From PS1 clade bacterium (lineage in GTDB: Bacteria; Pseudomonadota; Alphaproteobacteria; RS24), in contig JADHOK010000004.1 in assembly GCA_016779015.1 (NCBI GenBank), positions 1-29,368 on the forward strand: 29,368 nucleotides of DNA, in the 5' to 3' direction. Under the pieces are notes generated by a model. The model saw only the letters and a list, made by a program, of their open reading frames with translations. It was not told the origin of the DNA and ran no database searches. The position numbers were made by a program, and so were the translations under genes. This document shows, in pieces, positions 14,060-21,789 of this stretch. The stretch's first letter is position 1. The number at the start of each line of letters is the position of its first letter.

Positions 14060-15786
14060 TGGCCCGCGCGCAGCGGCTCGCCTCTCGCTTTGAGACCGTT
14101 TCGGCCAGTGCTGCGCGGCTGCGGCAAAATCTGACAATCGCTTTTTACCGCTCGCCTTTTGGCCGCGGCCTATGGCGCGGGGTCAATGAACCGACGCTGT
14201 TTGACTATCCGAGCGGCTTGCGCCCGGGCAATCGCCTGCGCGGCGAAAGCTGGCTGGCCGGTGATTACTCCCTGCCCGGCGGCGTGCTGCACGGTGACGA
14301 CCAATCGCCGTTTGAAATGACCCCGCCCAGTGCAGCGTGGCGCGACAGCCTGCACAGTTTCTCATGGGCCCCCGATGTGCTGGCCGTGGCCGACGGTGGC
14401 GGCCATGAGGCGATGCGCGAAGCCATATTGAATTGGACGCTCGGCCCCTATATCGAGCGGCGCGCCCTCATGCACCCGGCGCTGGTCGGACGCCGCCTGG
14501 CGCGTTGGGCGCAAGCCCTATCGGAGATTAAAAGCGGCTTTGACGGCCAAGCCATGGCGCGCATCCATTCCAGTTTTTCAGCGCAAACACGCTGGCTGGA
14601 AAAAGTGGCGCAGCAATGCGATGACGGTCTCGACCGCTTGCACGCGAGCCTGGGCCTGACGCTGGCGGCCTGCGCCCTGCCGCAACAAGGCCAAACATTG
14701 CGGCGCGGTATGGACCTTTTAAGTCGTGAGATACGACGGCAAATCCTACCCGATGGCGGGCACGCGTCGCGCAATCCGGCCGTACTGGCCGATTTACTGG
14801 CCGATTTAATGGCGCTGGAAGCGGTGTTGAAAGCGCGCCAAGTTGAACTACCGTCCCATATGGCGACGGCGCGGCGCAATATGCAGACGCTTTTGACCAT
14901 GCTGCGCCACAAAGATGGACGGCTGGCGGTGTTTAATGGCGGCTTGGAAAGCGACGCGGCCGAGCTTGCTGCAGTGCTTGGCAAAACCGCCAAACCTATC
15001 GGTTTCGCCCAGAAAAGCGGCTATCAGCGGCTGGAGGCCGGTGACAGTTGCGTACTTGTTGATATCGGCAATGCGCCGCGTGGCAGCCACTCTGTCGCCG
15101 CCCATGCCGCGCCGATGGCGTTTGAAATGAGCCATGGCAGCGACCGTTTGATTGTCAATTGCGGCCCCAATCTGGTGCATGGCAGCGACTGGCAATTGGC
15201 GGCGCGTGACTTGGCGGCGCATTCAACGCTGGCCTTTGACGCCGATGTTACCGATCCTTTTTTGCGCAGCGGTTTGGCGGCGCGGCGGCTGGGCCCGCGC
15301 GTCAATGGCGAGGGCTGGCAAGTGACCGGTCGGCGGGTCGAAGACAAGAGCGGCATCTGGCTGGAGGCCAGTCATGCGATTTTTTTAAAAACCCATGGCG
15401 TGCGCCACAATCGGCGGTTCTTTATCGATGCGGCAGGCGAGGATATTCGCGGCGAGGATATGCTTCTCGCCGATATGGCGCACCAGCCATTGCAGGGCGC
15501 GGGCTTTCATCTGCGCTTTCATCTGCACCCGCAAGTGCGCGCCAGCCTGCAAAGCGCCGGTGACGCCGTTCTGCTGCTGACGCCGAGCGGCCATGGCTGG
15601 CAGTTTCGCCTGGCCAGCGACGTCACCGCACCGCTCAGCATTGAAGAAAGCGTTTATATGGGCCATAGCGGCATCCCCCAACGCAGCCAGCAATTGGCCG
15701 TAAAGGGCACGCTGGCGCATGGCGACACATTATTGCGCTGGGCACTGCGCTATGCCGGACGCCAAACCACGCGACGGCGAAGATAG
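14059..15786 (+). CDS. Heparinase II/III-family protein
   Basis: The 575-residue protein has an N-terminal all-helical region (about residues 100-290, alginate-lyase-like toroid) and a C-terminal beta-rich Heparinase_II/III domain from about residue 340. The latter has MAFEMSHGSDRLIVNCGPN and LAARDLAAHSTLAFDADVTDPF, the conserved segment of the alphaproteobacterial members. There is no signal peptide, so a classical secreted polysaccharide lyase is unlikely; members next to rsmB and purH are a standard alphaproteobacterial feature whose substrate is not established. It is translationally coupled to rpe by a TGATG overlap, and purH follows 63 bp later. Confidence 0.88.
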   Translation: MARAQRLASRFETVSASAARLRQNLTIAFYRSPFGRGLWRGVNEPTLFDYPSGLRPGNRLRGESWLAGDYSLPGGVLHGDDQSPFEMTPPSAAWRDSLHSFSWAPDVLAVADGGGHEAMREAILNWTLGPYIERRALMHPALVGRRLARWAQALSEIKSGFDGQAMARIHSSFSAQTRWLEKVAQQCDDGLDRLHASLGLTLAACALPQQGQTLRRGMDLLSREIRRQILPDGGHASRNPAVLADLLADLMALEAVLKARQVELPSHMATARRNMQTLLTMLRHKDGRLAVFNGGLESDAAELAAVLGKTAKPIGFAQKSGYQRLEAGDSCVLVDIGNAPRGSHSVAAHAAPMAFEMSHGSDRLIVNCGPNLVHGSDWQLAARDLAAHSTLAFDADVTDPFLRSGLAARRLGPRVNGEGWQVTGRRVEDKSGIWLEASHAIFLKTHGVRHNRRFFIDAAGEDIRGEDMLLADMAHQPLQGAGFHLRFHLHPQVRASLQSAGDAVLLLTPSGHGWQFRLASDVTAPLSIEESVYMGHSGIPQRSQQLAVKGTLAHGDTLLRWALRYAGRQTTRRRR

Positions 15787-15800
15787 AAAACAGTTGAACT

Positions 15801-15842
15801 TGAAACACAAAATTTGAAGCACAGAACCTGAAGTACAAAAGG
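15801..15842. repeat. 14-bp tandem repeat, three degenerate copies, in the purH leader
   Basis: TGAAACACAAAATT, TGAAGCACAGAACC and TGAAGTACAAAAGG are head to tail. The last copy supplies the AAAAGG ribosome-binding site of purH. Confidence 0.8.
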
Positions 15843-15849
15843 AAACCCC

Positions 15850-17433
15850 ATGTCTGATGTAAAACCCGTCACCCGCGCCCTGATATCCGTGTCCGACAAA
15901 CAAGGCATTGTCGCTTTTGCTGAAAAACTGGTGGCACATGGCGTCGAGCTGGTCTCGACTGGCGGCACGGCCGGCCTGCTGGCCGAACAAGGCCTCGCGG
16001 TGAAGGATGTCTCGGAGCTGACCGGTTTTCCCGAAATGATGGATGGCCGCGTTAAGACGCTGCACCCGATGGTGCATGGCGGTTTGCTGGCGGTGCGCGA
16101 AAACGCTGAACACCAAGCCGCAATGGAGGCGCACAATATCGTCCCCATCGACCTTTTGGTGGTCAATCTATACCCGTTTGAGGGGACCGTGGCGGGCGGC
16201 GGCGACTATGCGACCTGTGTCGAGAATATCGATATTGGCGGGCCGGCCATGATCCGCGCGGCAGCGAAAAACCACACCGATGTCGCCGTCTTGGTCGATA
16301 GCGATGATTATGACGAAGTGCTGGCGGCGTTGGCCGAAGGCGGCACCGGTTTGGCGCTGCGCCAACGATTGGCGCAAAAAGCCTATGCCCGCACGGCGGC
16401 CTATGATGCGGCCATCTCCAACTGGATGGCGGCCCAACTCGGATTCGATATGCCGCCTTATCGGGCTTTTGGCGGCAAGCTCAACCAGTCGCTACGCTAT
16501 GGCGAAAACCCGCACCAGCAAGCCGGCTTTTACATTGGCGACACGCCGCGTATCGGCGTCGCCACGGCGCGGCAAATTCAGGGCAAAGAATTATCCTATA
16601 ATAATATCAATGACACCGATGCCGCCTTTGAACTGGTCGCCGAATTCGACCCGTCTGAAGGCGCGGCCTGCGCCATTATCAAACACGCCAATCCGTGTGG
16701 CGTGGCCCGCGGGGATAGCCTGCCACAAGCCTTTCAAAAAGCCCTGACCTGCGATCCGGTGTCGGCCTTTGGCGGCATTATTGCCATGAACCAGACGCTG
16801 GACGCGGCGACGGCGGAAGCCATTACCGATATTTTCACCGAGGTGATTATTGCCCCCGACGCCGATGCGGCGGCGCGCGAGATTATCGCGGCGAAGAAAA
16901 ACCTGCGCCTGCTGCTGACCGGCGGCCTGCCCGAAGCCCATGCAGCAGGTCTTTCAGTGCGCAATGTGGCGGGCGGCTATTTGGTGCAGAACCGCGATAA
17001 CGGCCATTTGGCGGTCGGCGATTTGACCTGTGTCACCAAGCGCCACCCCAGCGACCAAGAAATGGCCGATTTGCAATTTGCTTGGCGCGTCGCCAAACAC
17101 GTCAAATCTAACGCCATTGTCTATGTCAAAGACGCCGCCACAGTGGGTATCGGCGCCGGACAGATGAGCCGCCTCGACAGCTCGCGCATAGCGGCGCGCA
17201 AAAGCGCCGATGCAGCCGAAGCCAGCGGGGCCGCCGCGCCCTTGGCCGACGGTTCAGTGGTCGCGTCGGATGCGTTTTTTCCTTTTGCCGATGGCCTGAT
17301 GAGCGCCGCCGAAGCCGGTGCCACCGCCATCATCCAGCCCGGTGGCTCGATCCGCGACGATGAGGTAATCGCCGCCGCCGATGCGGCAGGGCTGGCCATG
17401 GTGTTTACCGGCATGCGTCATTTCCGGCATTGA
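15850..17433 (+). CDS. purH: Bifunctional AICAR transformylase / IMP cyclohydrolase
   Basis: PurH carries out the last two steps of IMP synthesis. The 527-residue protein has an N-terminal MGS-like cyclohydrolase domain (ALISVSDKQGIVAFAEKL, STGGTAGLL, DFPEMMDGRVKTLHP-type motif GFPEMMDGRVKTLHPMVHGG at about residues 58-77) and a C-terminal transformylase domain. The latter carries KELSYNNINDTDAAFELV, the catalytic Lys-His in IIKHANPCGVARG (about 274-286), SAFGGIIAMN and DAFFPFADGL. AAAAGGAAACCCC precedes the ATG. It ends 28 bp from the convergent large exported protein. Confidence 0.97.
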   Translation: MSDVKPVTRALISVSDKQGIVAFAEKLVAHGVELVSTGGTAGLLAEQGLAVKDVSELTGFPEMMDGRVKTLHPMVHGGLLAVRENAEHQAAMEAHNIVPIDLLVVNLYPFEGTVAGGGDYATCVENIDIGGPAMIRAAAKNHTDVAVLVDSDDYDEVLAALAEGGTGLALRQRLAQKAYARTAAYDAAISNWMAAQLGFDMPPYRAFGGKLNQSLRYGENPHQQAGFYIGDTPRIGVATARQIQGKELSYNNINDTDAAFELVAEFDPSEGAACAIIKHANPCGVARGDSLPQAFQKALTCDPVSAFGGIIAMNQTLDAATAEAITDIFTEVIIAPDADAAAREIIAAKKNLRLLLTGGLPEAHAAGLSVRNVAGGYLVQNRDNGHLAVGDLTCVTKRHPSDQEMADLQFAWRVAKHVKSNAIVYVKDAATVGIGAGQMSRLDSSRIAARKSADAAEASGAAAPLADGSVVASDAFFPFADGLMSAAEAGATAIIQPGGSIRDDEVIAAADAAGLAMVFTGMRHFRH

Positions 17434-17461
17434 ACCGGCCGCTTCGGTTTGGCGGCGTAAT

Positions 17462-19780
17462 TCACCCGCAATGCCGGTCGGTGGTGTCCTGCCAATCCTT
17501 TAACAGCGGAAACGCGGTGACCGCATCGCGCCAACGCGCCGGTGCTTCGGGCCGCGAGAATATTTTCTGGCGCATGGCGCAAGCTTGCGCGCCGCGCTCC
17601 AGCCCGACAAACAAGGCCGCCAATCCCAGCCGTGCGCCCATCCCGACCGGATCGTCGGCGGGGGTGCGTTGCGCCAATGACGACAGGGCGCGGGCCGCTT
17701 CCAGACCGCGTTGATTGGCCTGCAATGCGGCGGCGCGCCAAAACCAAGCCGACGGGCGGCGCGGGAAATTGGCCGCCAATATTTCGGCATTTTCAAGCGC
17801 TACGGCGTTGCCATCGCGCGCCAAATCATGCCCGATCAACGCCTCCAACAGCACCGCTTGCGGTCGCCCTTGCAAATCAGTCAGGGCGCTCAAAAATTGA
17901 TAGCGGCCGTCAAAATCAGGTTTTTGAGAACGTGCTTGCAGATGTTTTTTCCACTGCCCCAGGACCAATGCCGCCAGCTCCTCATTGGCCGGTTCCAGCA
18001 AAACCATCAGTCTTTCGCCATCGGCCATATCGACCAAATAATCTAACGCCTGTGGCAAAAACGGTCTGACATCGCCGCCCTCCTCGACAAAGCCGCCCCA
18101 AGCCACGCCGAAAGCGGTGCTGTCAAGCCGAGCGATGAGAGCGGTCTCAAACGCGGCGCGATGCACCGCCAATCGATTGCTGGGCGGACAACCGGGCGGG
18201 CATTGGCTGGTCAACCAGAGCCGATATAAAAGCTGTCCGCCGCGCGCCGTCGTGCGTATGCGCTCGGCGCTCTCCCCCGCCGCCTGCCGCTTCTTCAGCG
18301 CCTCGGCCAGCAAGCGCACCCGCATGCCGAGGAATAATTGATAGGCCGGTTGATCGGGGCCGATGCCGGTCAAATAAATATCAGCACCGCTCCAATCGGC
18401 TTGCGCCGCGGCGTGGCGCGCCAGCACAATACGCGCTCGCAAATTGAGCAAATCATCGAGCGCTTCTTCGGGCGTTGGCGGCGGCCCGTCGATAGGCTTT
18501 TGCGCCGCTATTTTCAGCGCCGGGCGATAATGTTTTTCGGCCAGCGCCACGCGCGCCGCGTCGGGCGATTTATCAGCCGACAGACGCGCCAGCACAATCA
18601 GCTTGTCGATACGCACGCGCTCAGGGCCATCCGACGTCGCAGCGCGCGCGGCGCGCAAATAATCCTGCGCCAGCACCAACTCACCCAAATTGAGGCGCGC
18701 CACCCCCATTTGATAATCGACCTGCCGCTTCACCCCAGGCGGCAAAAGCGGATAATAAGGTTTGAGGTCGGGCCAACTGGCCACCAATTGACCATATTGG
18801 CCATCGGCAAAAGCCCGTTGCATGACCCGCAGCGACGGGCCCGGCGCATAATCCATCGCTCGCAACAGCAATTGGTCGCGCGCCACCAATGCCAAAGCGG
18901 CGCGCGCGCTTTCGGGTGAGCCGCGCAAAGCCGGCTCCAGCAGAGCGACGATTTCGCTGGCCGGGCGCGCCTCGCCCAGAGCTTGACGCGCCAGACGCAG
19001 CGCGTTTTCACTCTCTTGGCTGGCACCTTTAAGATTGTTGAACGGCGCGCCCAAAGACGCCGCCTTGGCGGTCGGCGTGCTTGAAAACAGCGACGTCGGG
19101 GGCTGGTAATCGGGCGCGGTGATGCGGGCATAAAAATCATCTACCGATTGCTTGAAAGCGGGCGCTCCACCGCGCGCCAATGATTGACGCAGGCGGGTCA
19201 GTGTTTGCGTCGCCGCCGCCAATTGCCCGCCTTCGATTTGCGCCGTCGCCAAACCATACATGGAGCGCTGCACCAACACCGGATGTTTGAACTCAAAGGT
19301 CAATTGCTGCAGCAATTTGGTGGCGGCTATCAGGCCCTGTTTTTTGTCCTCGGCCGAAATATGACGCACGGCGGAAGCCAACGCGGCCCACGCCGAGGCA
19401 TAAGCACTGGCGACGCGCATCGCTTCCATATCGCTCCACAAGGTCGAGGAAAGCAGCGCCTCATAATCCAACTCATTATCGCGTACGCGGTCTTCTGCCA
19501 ATGTGCTCACCCTGCCCATATTGAGGCTCAAAAGATCCGCCGCTTTGATGAAAGGCGCAAGCTCCAGCGGGCCGAGCGGGCCGTCATAACACGCTTCCAT
19601 GGCGATAGAATAATCATCCATCGCCGCCAGATAAGGCGCGGCATCGGCCTCCATGGCCGCCAGGATTTTAGCCGGCGGTGCCGTCAACAAAGCCGGCGGC
19701 GCGCTACAGGCGAGCGCCGCGAAAGGGGCCAAGAGCGCAGCGGTGCAGATGAGAAATGCGGAGGTCAATCGATGGCGCAT
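17462..19780 (-). CDS. Large exported helical-repeat protein of unknown function, last gene of the ExbBD-vWA operon
   Basis: The 772-residue protein begins with a signal peptide (MRHRLTSAFLICTAALLAPFAALAC); an imperfect lipobox (ALAC) leaves open a lipoprotein. The rest is almost wholly helical with Ala/Leu-rich pairs resembling TPR or other solenoid repeats, for example RSMYGLATAQIEGGQLAAATQTL, QVDYQMGVARLNLGELVLAQDYL and WFWRAAALQANQRGLEAARALSSL. Few cysteines are present, including a CPPGC pair. It starts three bases after the vWA stop, so expression and function are probably tied to the ExbBD-vWA proteins. TonB2-type operons of Vibrio also end in a TPR gene, an analogy only. I do not recognise a specific family. 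Confidence 0.85.
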   Translation of the reverse strand: MRHRLTSAFLICTAALLAPFAALACSAPPALLTAPPAKILAAMEADAAPYLAAMDDYSIAMEACYDGPLGPLELAPFIKAADLLSLNMGRVSTLAEDRVRDNELDYEALLSSTLWSDMEAMRVASAYASAWAALASAVRHISAEDKKQGLIAATKLLQQLTFEFKHPVLVQRSMYGLATAQIEGGQLAAATQTLTRLRQSLARGGAPAFKQSVDDFYARITAPDYQPPTSLFSSTPTAKAASLGAPFNNLKGASQESENALRLARQALGEARPASEIVALLEPALRGSPESARAALALVARDQLLLRAMDYAPGPSLRVMQRAFADGQYGQLVASWPDLKPYYPLLPPGVKRQVDYQMGVARLNLGELVLAQDYLRAARAATSDGPERVRIDKLIVLARLSADKSPDAARVALAEKHYRPALKIAAQKPIDGPPPTPEEALDDLLNLRARIVLARHAAAQADWSGADIYLTGIGPDQPAYQLFLGMRVRLLAEALKKRQAAGESAERIRTTARGGQLLYRLWLTSQCPPGCPPSNRLAVHRAAFETALIARLDSTAFGVAWGGFVEEGGDVRPFLPQALDYLVDMADGERLMVLLEPANEELAALVLGQWKKHLQARSQKPDFDGRYQFLSALTDLQGRPQAVLLEALIGHDLARDGNAVALENAEILAANFPRRPSAWFWRAAALQANQRGLEAARALSSLAQRTPADDPVGMGARLGLAALFVGLERGAQACAMRQKIFSRPEAPARWRDAVTAFPLLKDWQDTTDRHCG

Positions 19781-19783
19781 CAG

Positions 19784-20929
19784 CTATTCCAAATTGGCCA
19801 GAAACGGCGCCAGCTCGTCGTGAAAACGATCGTCAAAAATCAACAGCGCCAAAGTCTTCATCAACTGCCGCTCAGCCGCCAGCGTCGCCGCCGTGCCGCC
19901 GCCCAGATTGGCGAGACGACGAAACACCGGCATGACGCCTTGTTTCAAAGGGTCGACACCAGAGCCGCTCGGCTTGCCGCGTCCTAAAACGGCGCGATTG
20001 GCCTCGACGCGGCTATCGAGCAGCGACACGCGCCCGCCGCGCGATTTGAAACGCTCGACAATCTCCAGCGCCTCGTTCAATTCGCGCGCATGCGGCGGCG
20101 CATCACCAATAATAATGACCACGCGTTGCGCGCCACTGCGCCAGCCGACCGCCGTCTCGACATCGCGCAGCGCCTGTGTCACCGCTTCGGGATGGTCGCC
20201 CCCACCCCGCGCTTCAATGCCGCTTATAAAGCCGCGGGCTTTTTCAATGTCGAAACTGGGTTGCGAAATCAGCGTCACAAAATCCGTATCATTATAATCG
20301 CGATAGGCGATGATGCCGAAGCGCGCCAGCGGCACCAGACCGCGCACGTAATGCGCCAATTGCTGCATGCGTTGGCGCACGGTGCGATGCACCCAGACCA
20401 TGGAGCCGGTGGCATCGATGACGAACACCACATCGATACCGGTTTTCTGCAAATGTTGGATATAATTGGCAAAAGTTTGCGGCACACCGGAAATCAACCC
20501 GCCGCCCGGTAAAGCGCGCTGCGTCACCGCGGCGCTGGGCAACGGCATGGCCGGTGCAATTGCCGCCATTTGTGCATTGTCCATCATCAAATCATTAAAA
20601 TCAGCCTCCAACGGCACTTCCAAAAGCTCCGACAGGTCGAGCTCGGCTTCGGCAACATGCGGCAATTCGACCGGTATATGCTGCGGCAATTCGAGGTCGA
20701 GCTCCTCGGGGCCCGTTTCCCCGGCCGAAATGACCAGGCTTTCGGCCTCGGCCCCGCCGCCACGCTCGCCCCCAAACAACAGCAGCAATACGACGCCGAC
20801 GGCGGCAATATGCAACACCACAGAAGCAGCAAAAAGCCCCCACCAGACGCGCGGCGGCACGGCAATCAGGCGCGCCCGCATACGGGCAAACCAGCCGCTT
20901 TTCTGGGGGTTTTGGGGGTTTTCGTTCAT
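19784..20929 (-). CDS. TonB-like-anchored von Willebrand factor A protein
   Basis: The 381-residue protein has a short basic cytoplasmic tail (1-27) and one membrane helix (about 29-52, GLFAASVVLHIAAVGVVLLLLF). A long acidic linker with prolines follows (about 60-150), then a periplasmic vWA domain (about 164-370). The MIDAS is visible as D172-A-T-G-S176, followed by ARGGGDHPEAV (about 240-250) and IIIGDAPPH (D276); these are the hallmarks of the hemicentin-like vWA branch. The helix has Ser36-x3-His40, the same S-x3-H spacing as the energy-coupling motif of TonB and TolA. It sits where tonB would be after exbB-exbD. There is no TonB C-terminal domain. Start is supported by AGGGAC eight bases after the previous stop. 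Function is unknown; a force-transmitting vWA adhesin or chaperone is an inference. Confidence 0.88.
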   Translation of the reverse strand: MNENPQNPQKSGWFARMRARLIAVPPRVWWGLFAASVVLHIAAVGVVLLLLFGGERGGGAEAESLVISAGETGPEELDLELPQHIPVELPHVAEAELDLSELLEVPLEADFNDLMMDNAQMAAIAPAMPLPSAAVTQRALPGGGLISGVPQTFANYIQHLQKTGIDVVFVIDATGSMVWVHRTVRQRMQQLAHYVRGLVPLARFGIIAYRDYNDTDFVTLISQPSFDIEKARGFISGIEARGGGDHPEAVTQALRDVETAVGWRSGAQRVVIIIGDAPPHARELNEALEIVERFKSRGGRVSLLDSRVEANRAVLGRGKPSGSGVDPLKQGVMPVFRRLANLGGGTAATLAAERQLMKTLALLIFDDRFHDELAPFLANLE

Positions 20930-20937
20930 GCCCGTCC

Positions 20938-21354
20938 CTAGTTGCTCGCCGCTGCGATAATTTCGGTTTTGAGGCGTATCTCGCCAACCCCGGCGCGCGC
21001 CATAGCGCGGCGGAAGGCCAATAATTGTTTGGCATGGGCGCGCCTGTCAGCGATTAACTCCAATGGCATGCCTTGCGCCGCCAGACCTTTTTCTTTCACC
21101 AAGTGGGCCAGTTCGCCCAATGTCACCGGCTGCTTATCCGACAGATAAAACACATCATCCTGCTTCAGCCAGACGCTCAGCGCCGCGCCCTGATGCGTCG
21201 CCTCGATTTCACTGCGCGCCACTTCCAACCCCGACGGGTGATTGGTTGAAGGCCGTCCGGCAATCAACACGAATAAGATGAGCAGAAACACCACATTGAT
21301 GAGCGGCAACAAATCGATGGTCTTTATTTCGCGGCGTGTGTCTTTTAACTGCAT
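20938..21354 (-). CDS. ExbD/TolR-family protein with Asn in place of the conserved membrane Asp
   Basis: The 138-residue protein has the ExbD layout: short cytoplasmic N-terminus, one helix (about residues 13-33, IDLLPLINVVFLLILFVLIAG) and a periplasmic domain. In ExbD/TolR the helix reads PLID or PFID, and the Asp is essential for proton use. Here the codon at 21297-21295 is AAT, so residue 20 is Asn. The periplasmic part has the family's typical end: LIADRRAHAKQLLAFRRAMARAGVGEIRLKTE. It follows an ExbD with an intact Asp after 12 bp, so the two could form a heterodimer in the ExbB pore. Asp14 lies one turn away but aligns with a non-catalytic position. Confidence 0.92.
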   Translation of the reverse strand: MQLKDTRREIKTIDLLPLINVVFLLILFVLIAGRPSTNHPSGLEVARSEIEATHQGAALSVWLKQDDVFYLSDKQPVTLGELAHLVKEKGLAAQGMPLELIADRRAHAKQLLAFRRAMARAGVGEIRLKTEIIAAASN

Positions 21355-21366
21355 CGCAAAACCCGC

Positions 21367-21786
21367 TCAAAAATCTGCCAAATCAATGTCGAAGACGTCG
21401 CGCTCCAGCGTAATCGACTGCGCGCCGGCACCCTGCAGCACATCCATCACAGAAGTGACCTGCTGGATATCGGCCTCGTCGGCCGGCATCAATACCAGCA
21501 TTTGCTCGGCGTTTTGCGCCACCAAGCGCGCCGTCTCGCGCGCCAGCAGCGCCTCATCAGCCGGAGCGCCATTCCAACTGAGCGCACCGGTCGCCGCCAG
21601 CGTAATGACCACCGGCGGGGCGGCGCTGCTCTCGCCACCAGTGCCGCGCGGCGGTGCCAAACGACTTTGGCCATAAGTGACAAAATCCGAGCCGAGCAGA
21701 AAAAACAGCAGCAGCAAAAATATCATATCGATGAGCGGCGTCAGCCCCATGAAACCGGCTCGGCGCTGGCGACGGGCAAGCTGCAT
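21367..21786 (-). CDS. ExbD/TolR-family proton-channel subunit (intact Asp)
   Basis: The 139-residue protein starts MQLARRQRRAGFMGLTPLIDMIFLLLLFFLLGS. The helix contains the conserved P-L-I-D motif with Asp20 present, as needed for proton translocation with an ExbB pentamer. The periplasmic domain (about 35-139) ends TSVMDVLQGAGAQSITLERDV, the usual ExbD pattern. It begins three bases after the ExbB stop codon and is followed by a second, Asn-bearing ExbD. Confidence 0.93.
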   Translation of the reverse strand: MQLARRQRRAGFMGLTPLIDMIFLLLLFFLLGSDFVTYGQSRLAPPRGTGGESSAAPPVVITLAATGALSWNGAPADEALLARETARLVAQNAEQMLVLMPADEADIQQVTSVMDVLQGAGAQSITLERDVFDIDLADF

Positions 21787-21789
21787 GGC

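Noticed and set aside
19184..19987. A 267-codon plus-strand ORF opposite the helical-repeat and vWA genes
   Set aside because: It has an Arg/Gln/His-rich translation typical of antisense frames, no ribosome-binding site, and crosses the junction of two well-supported genes.
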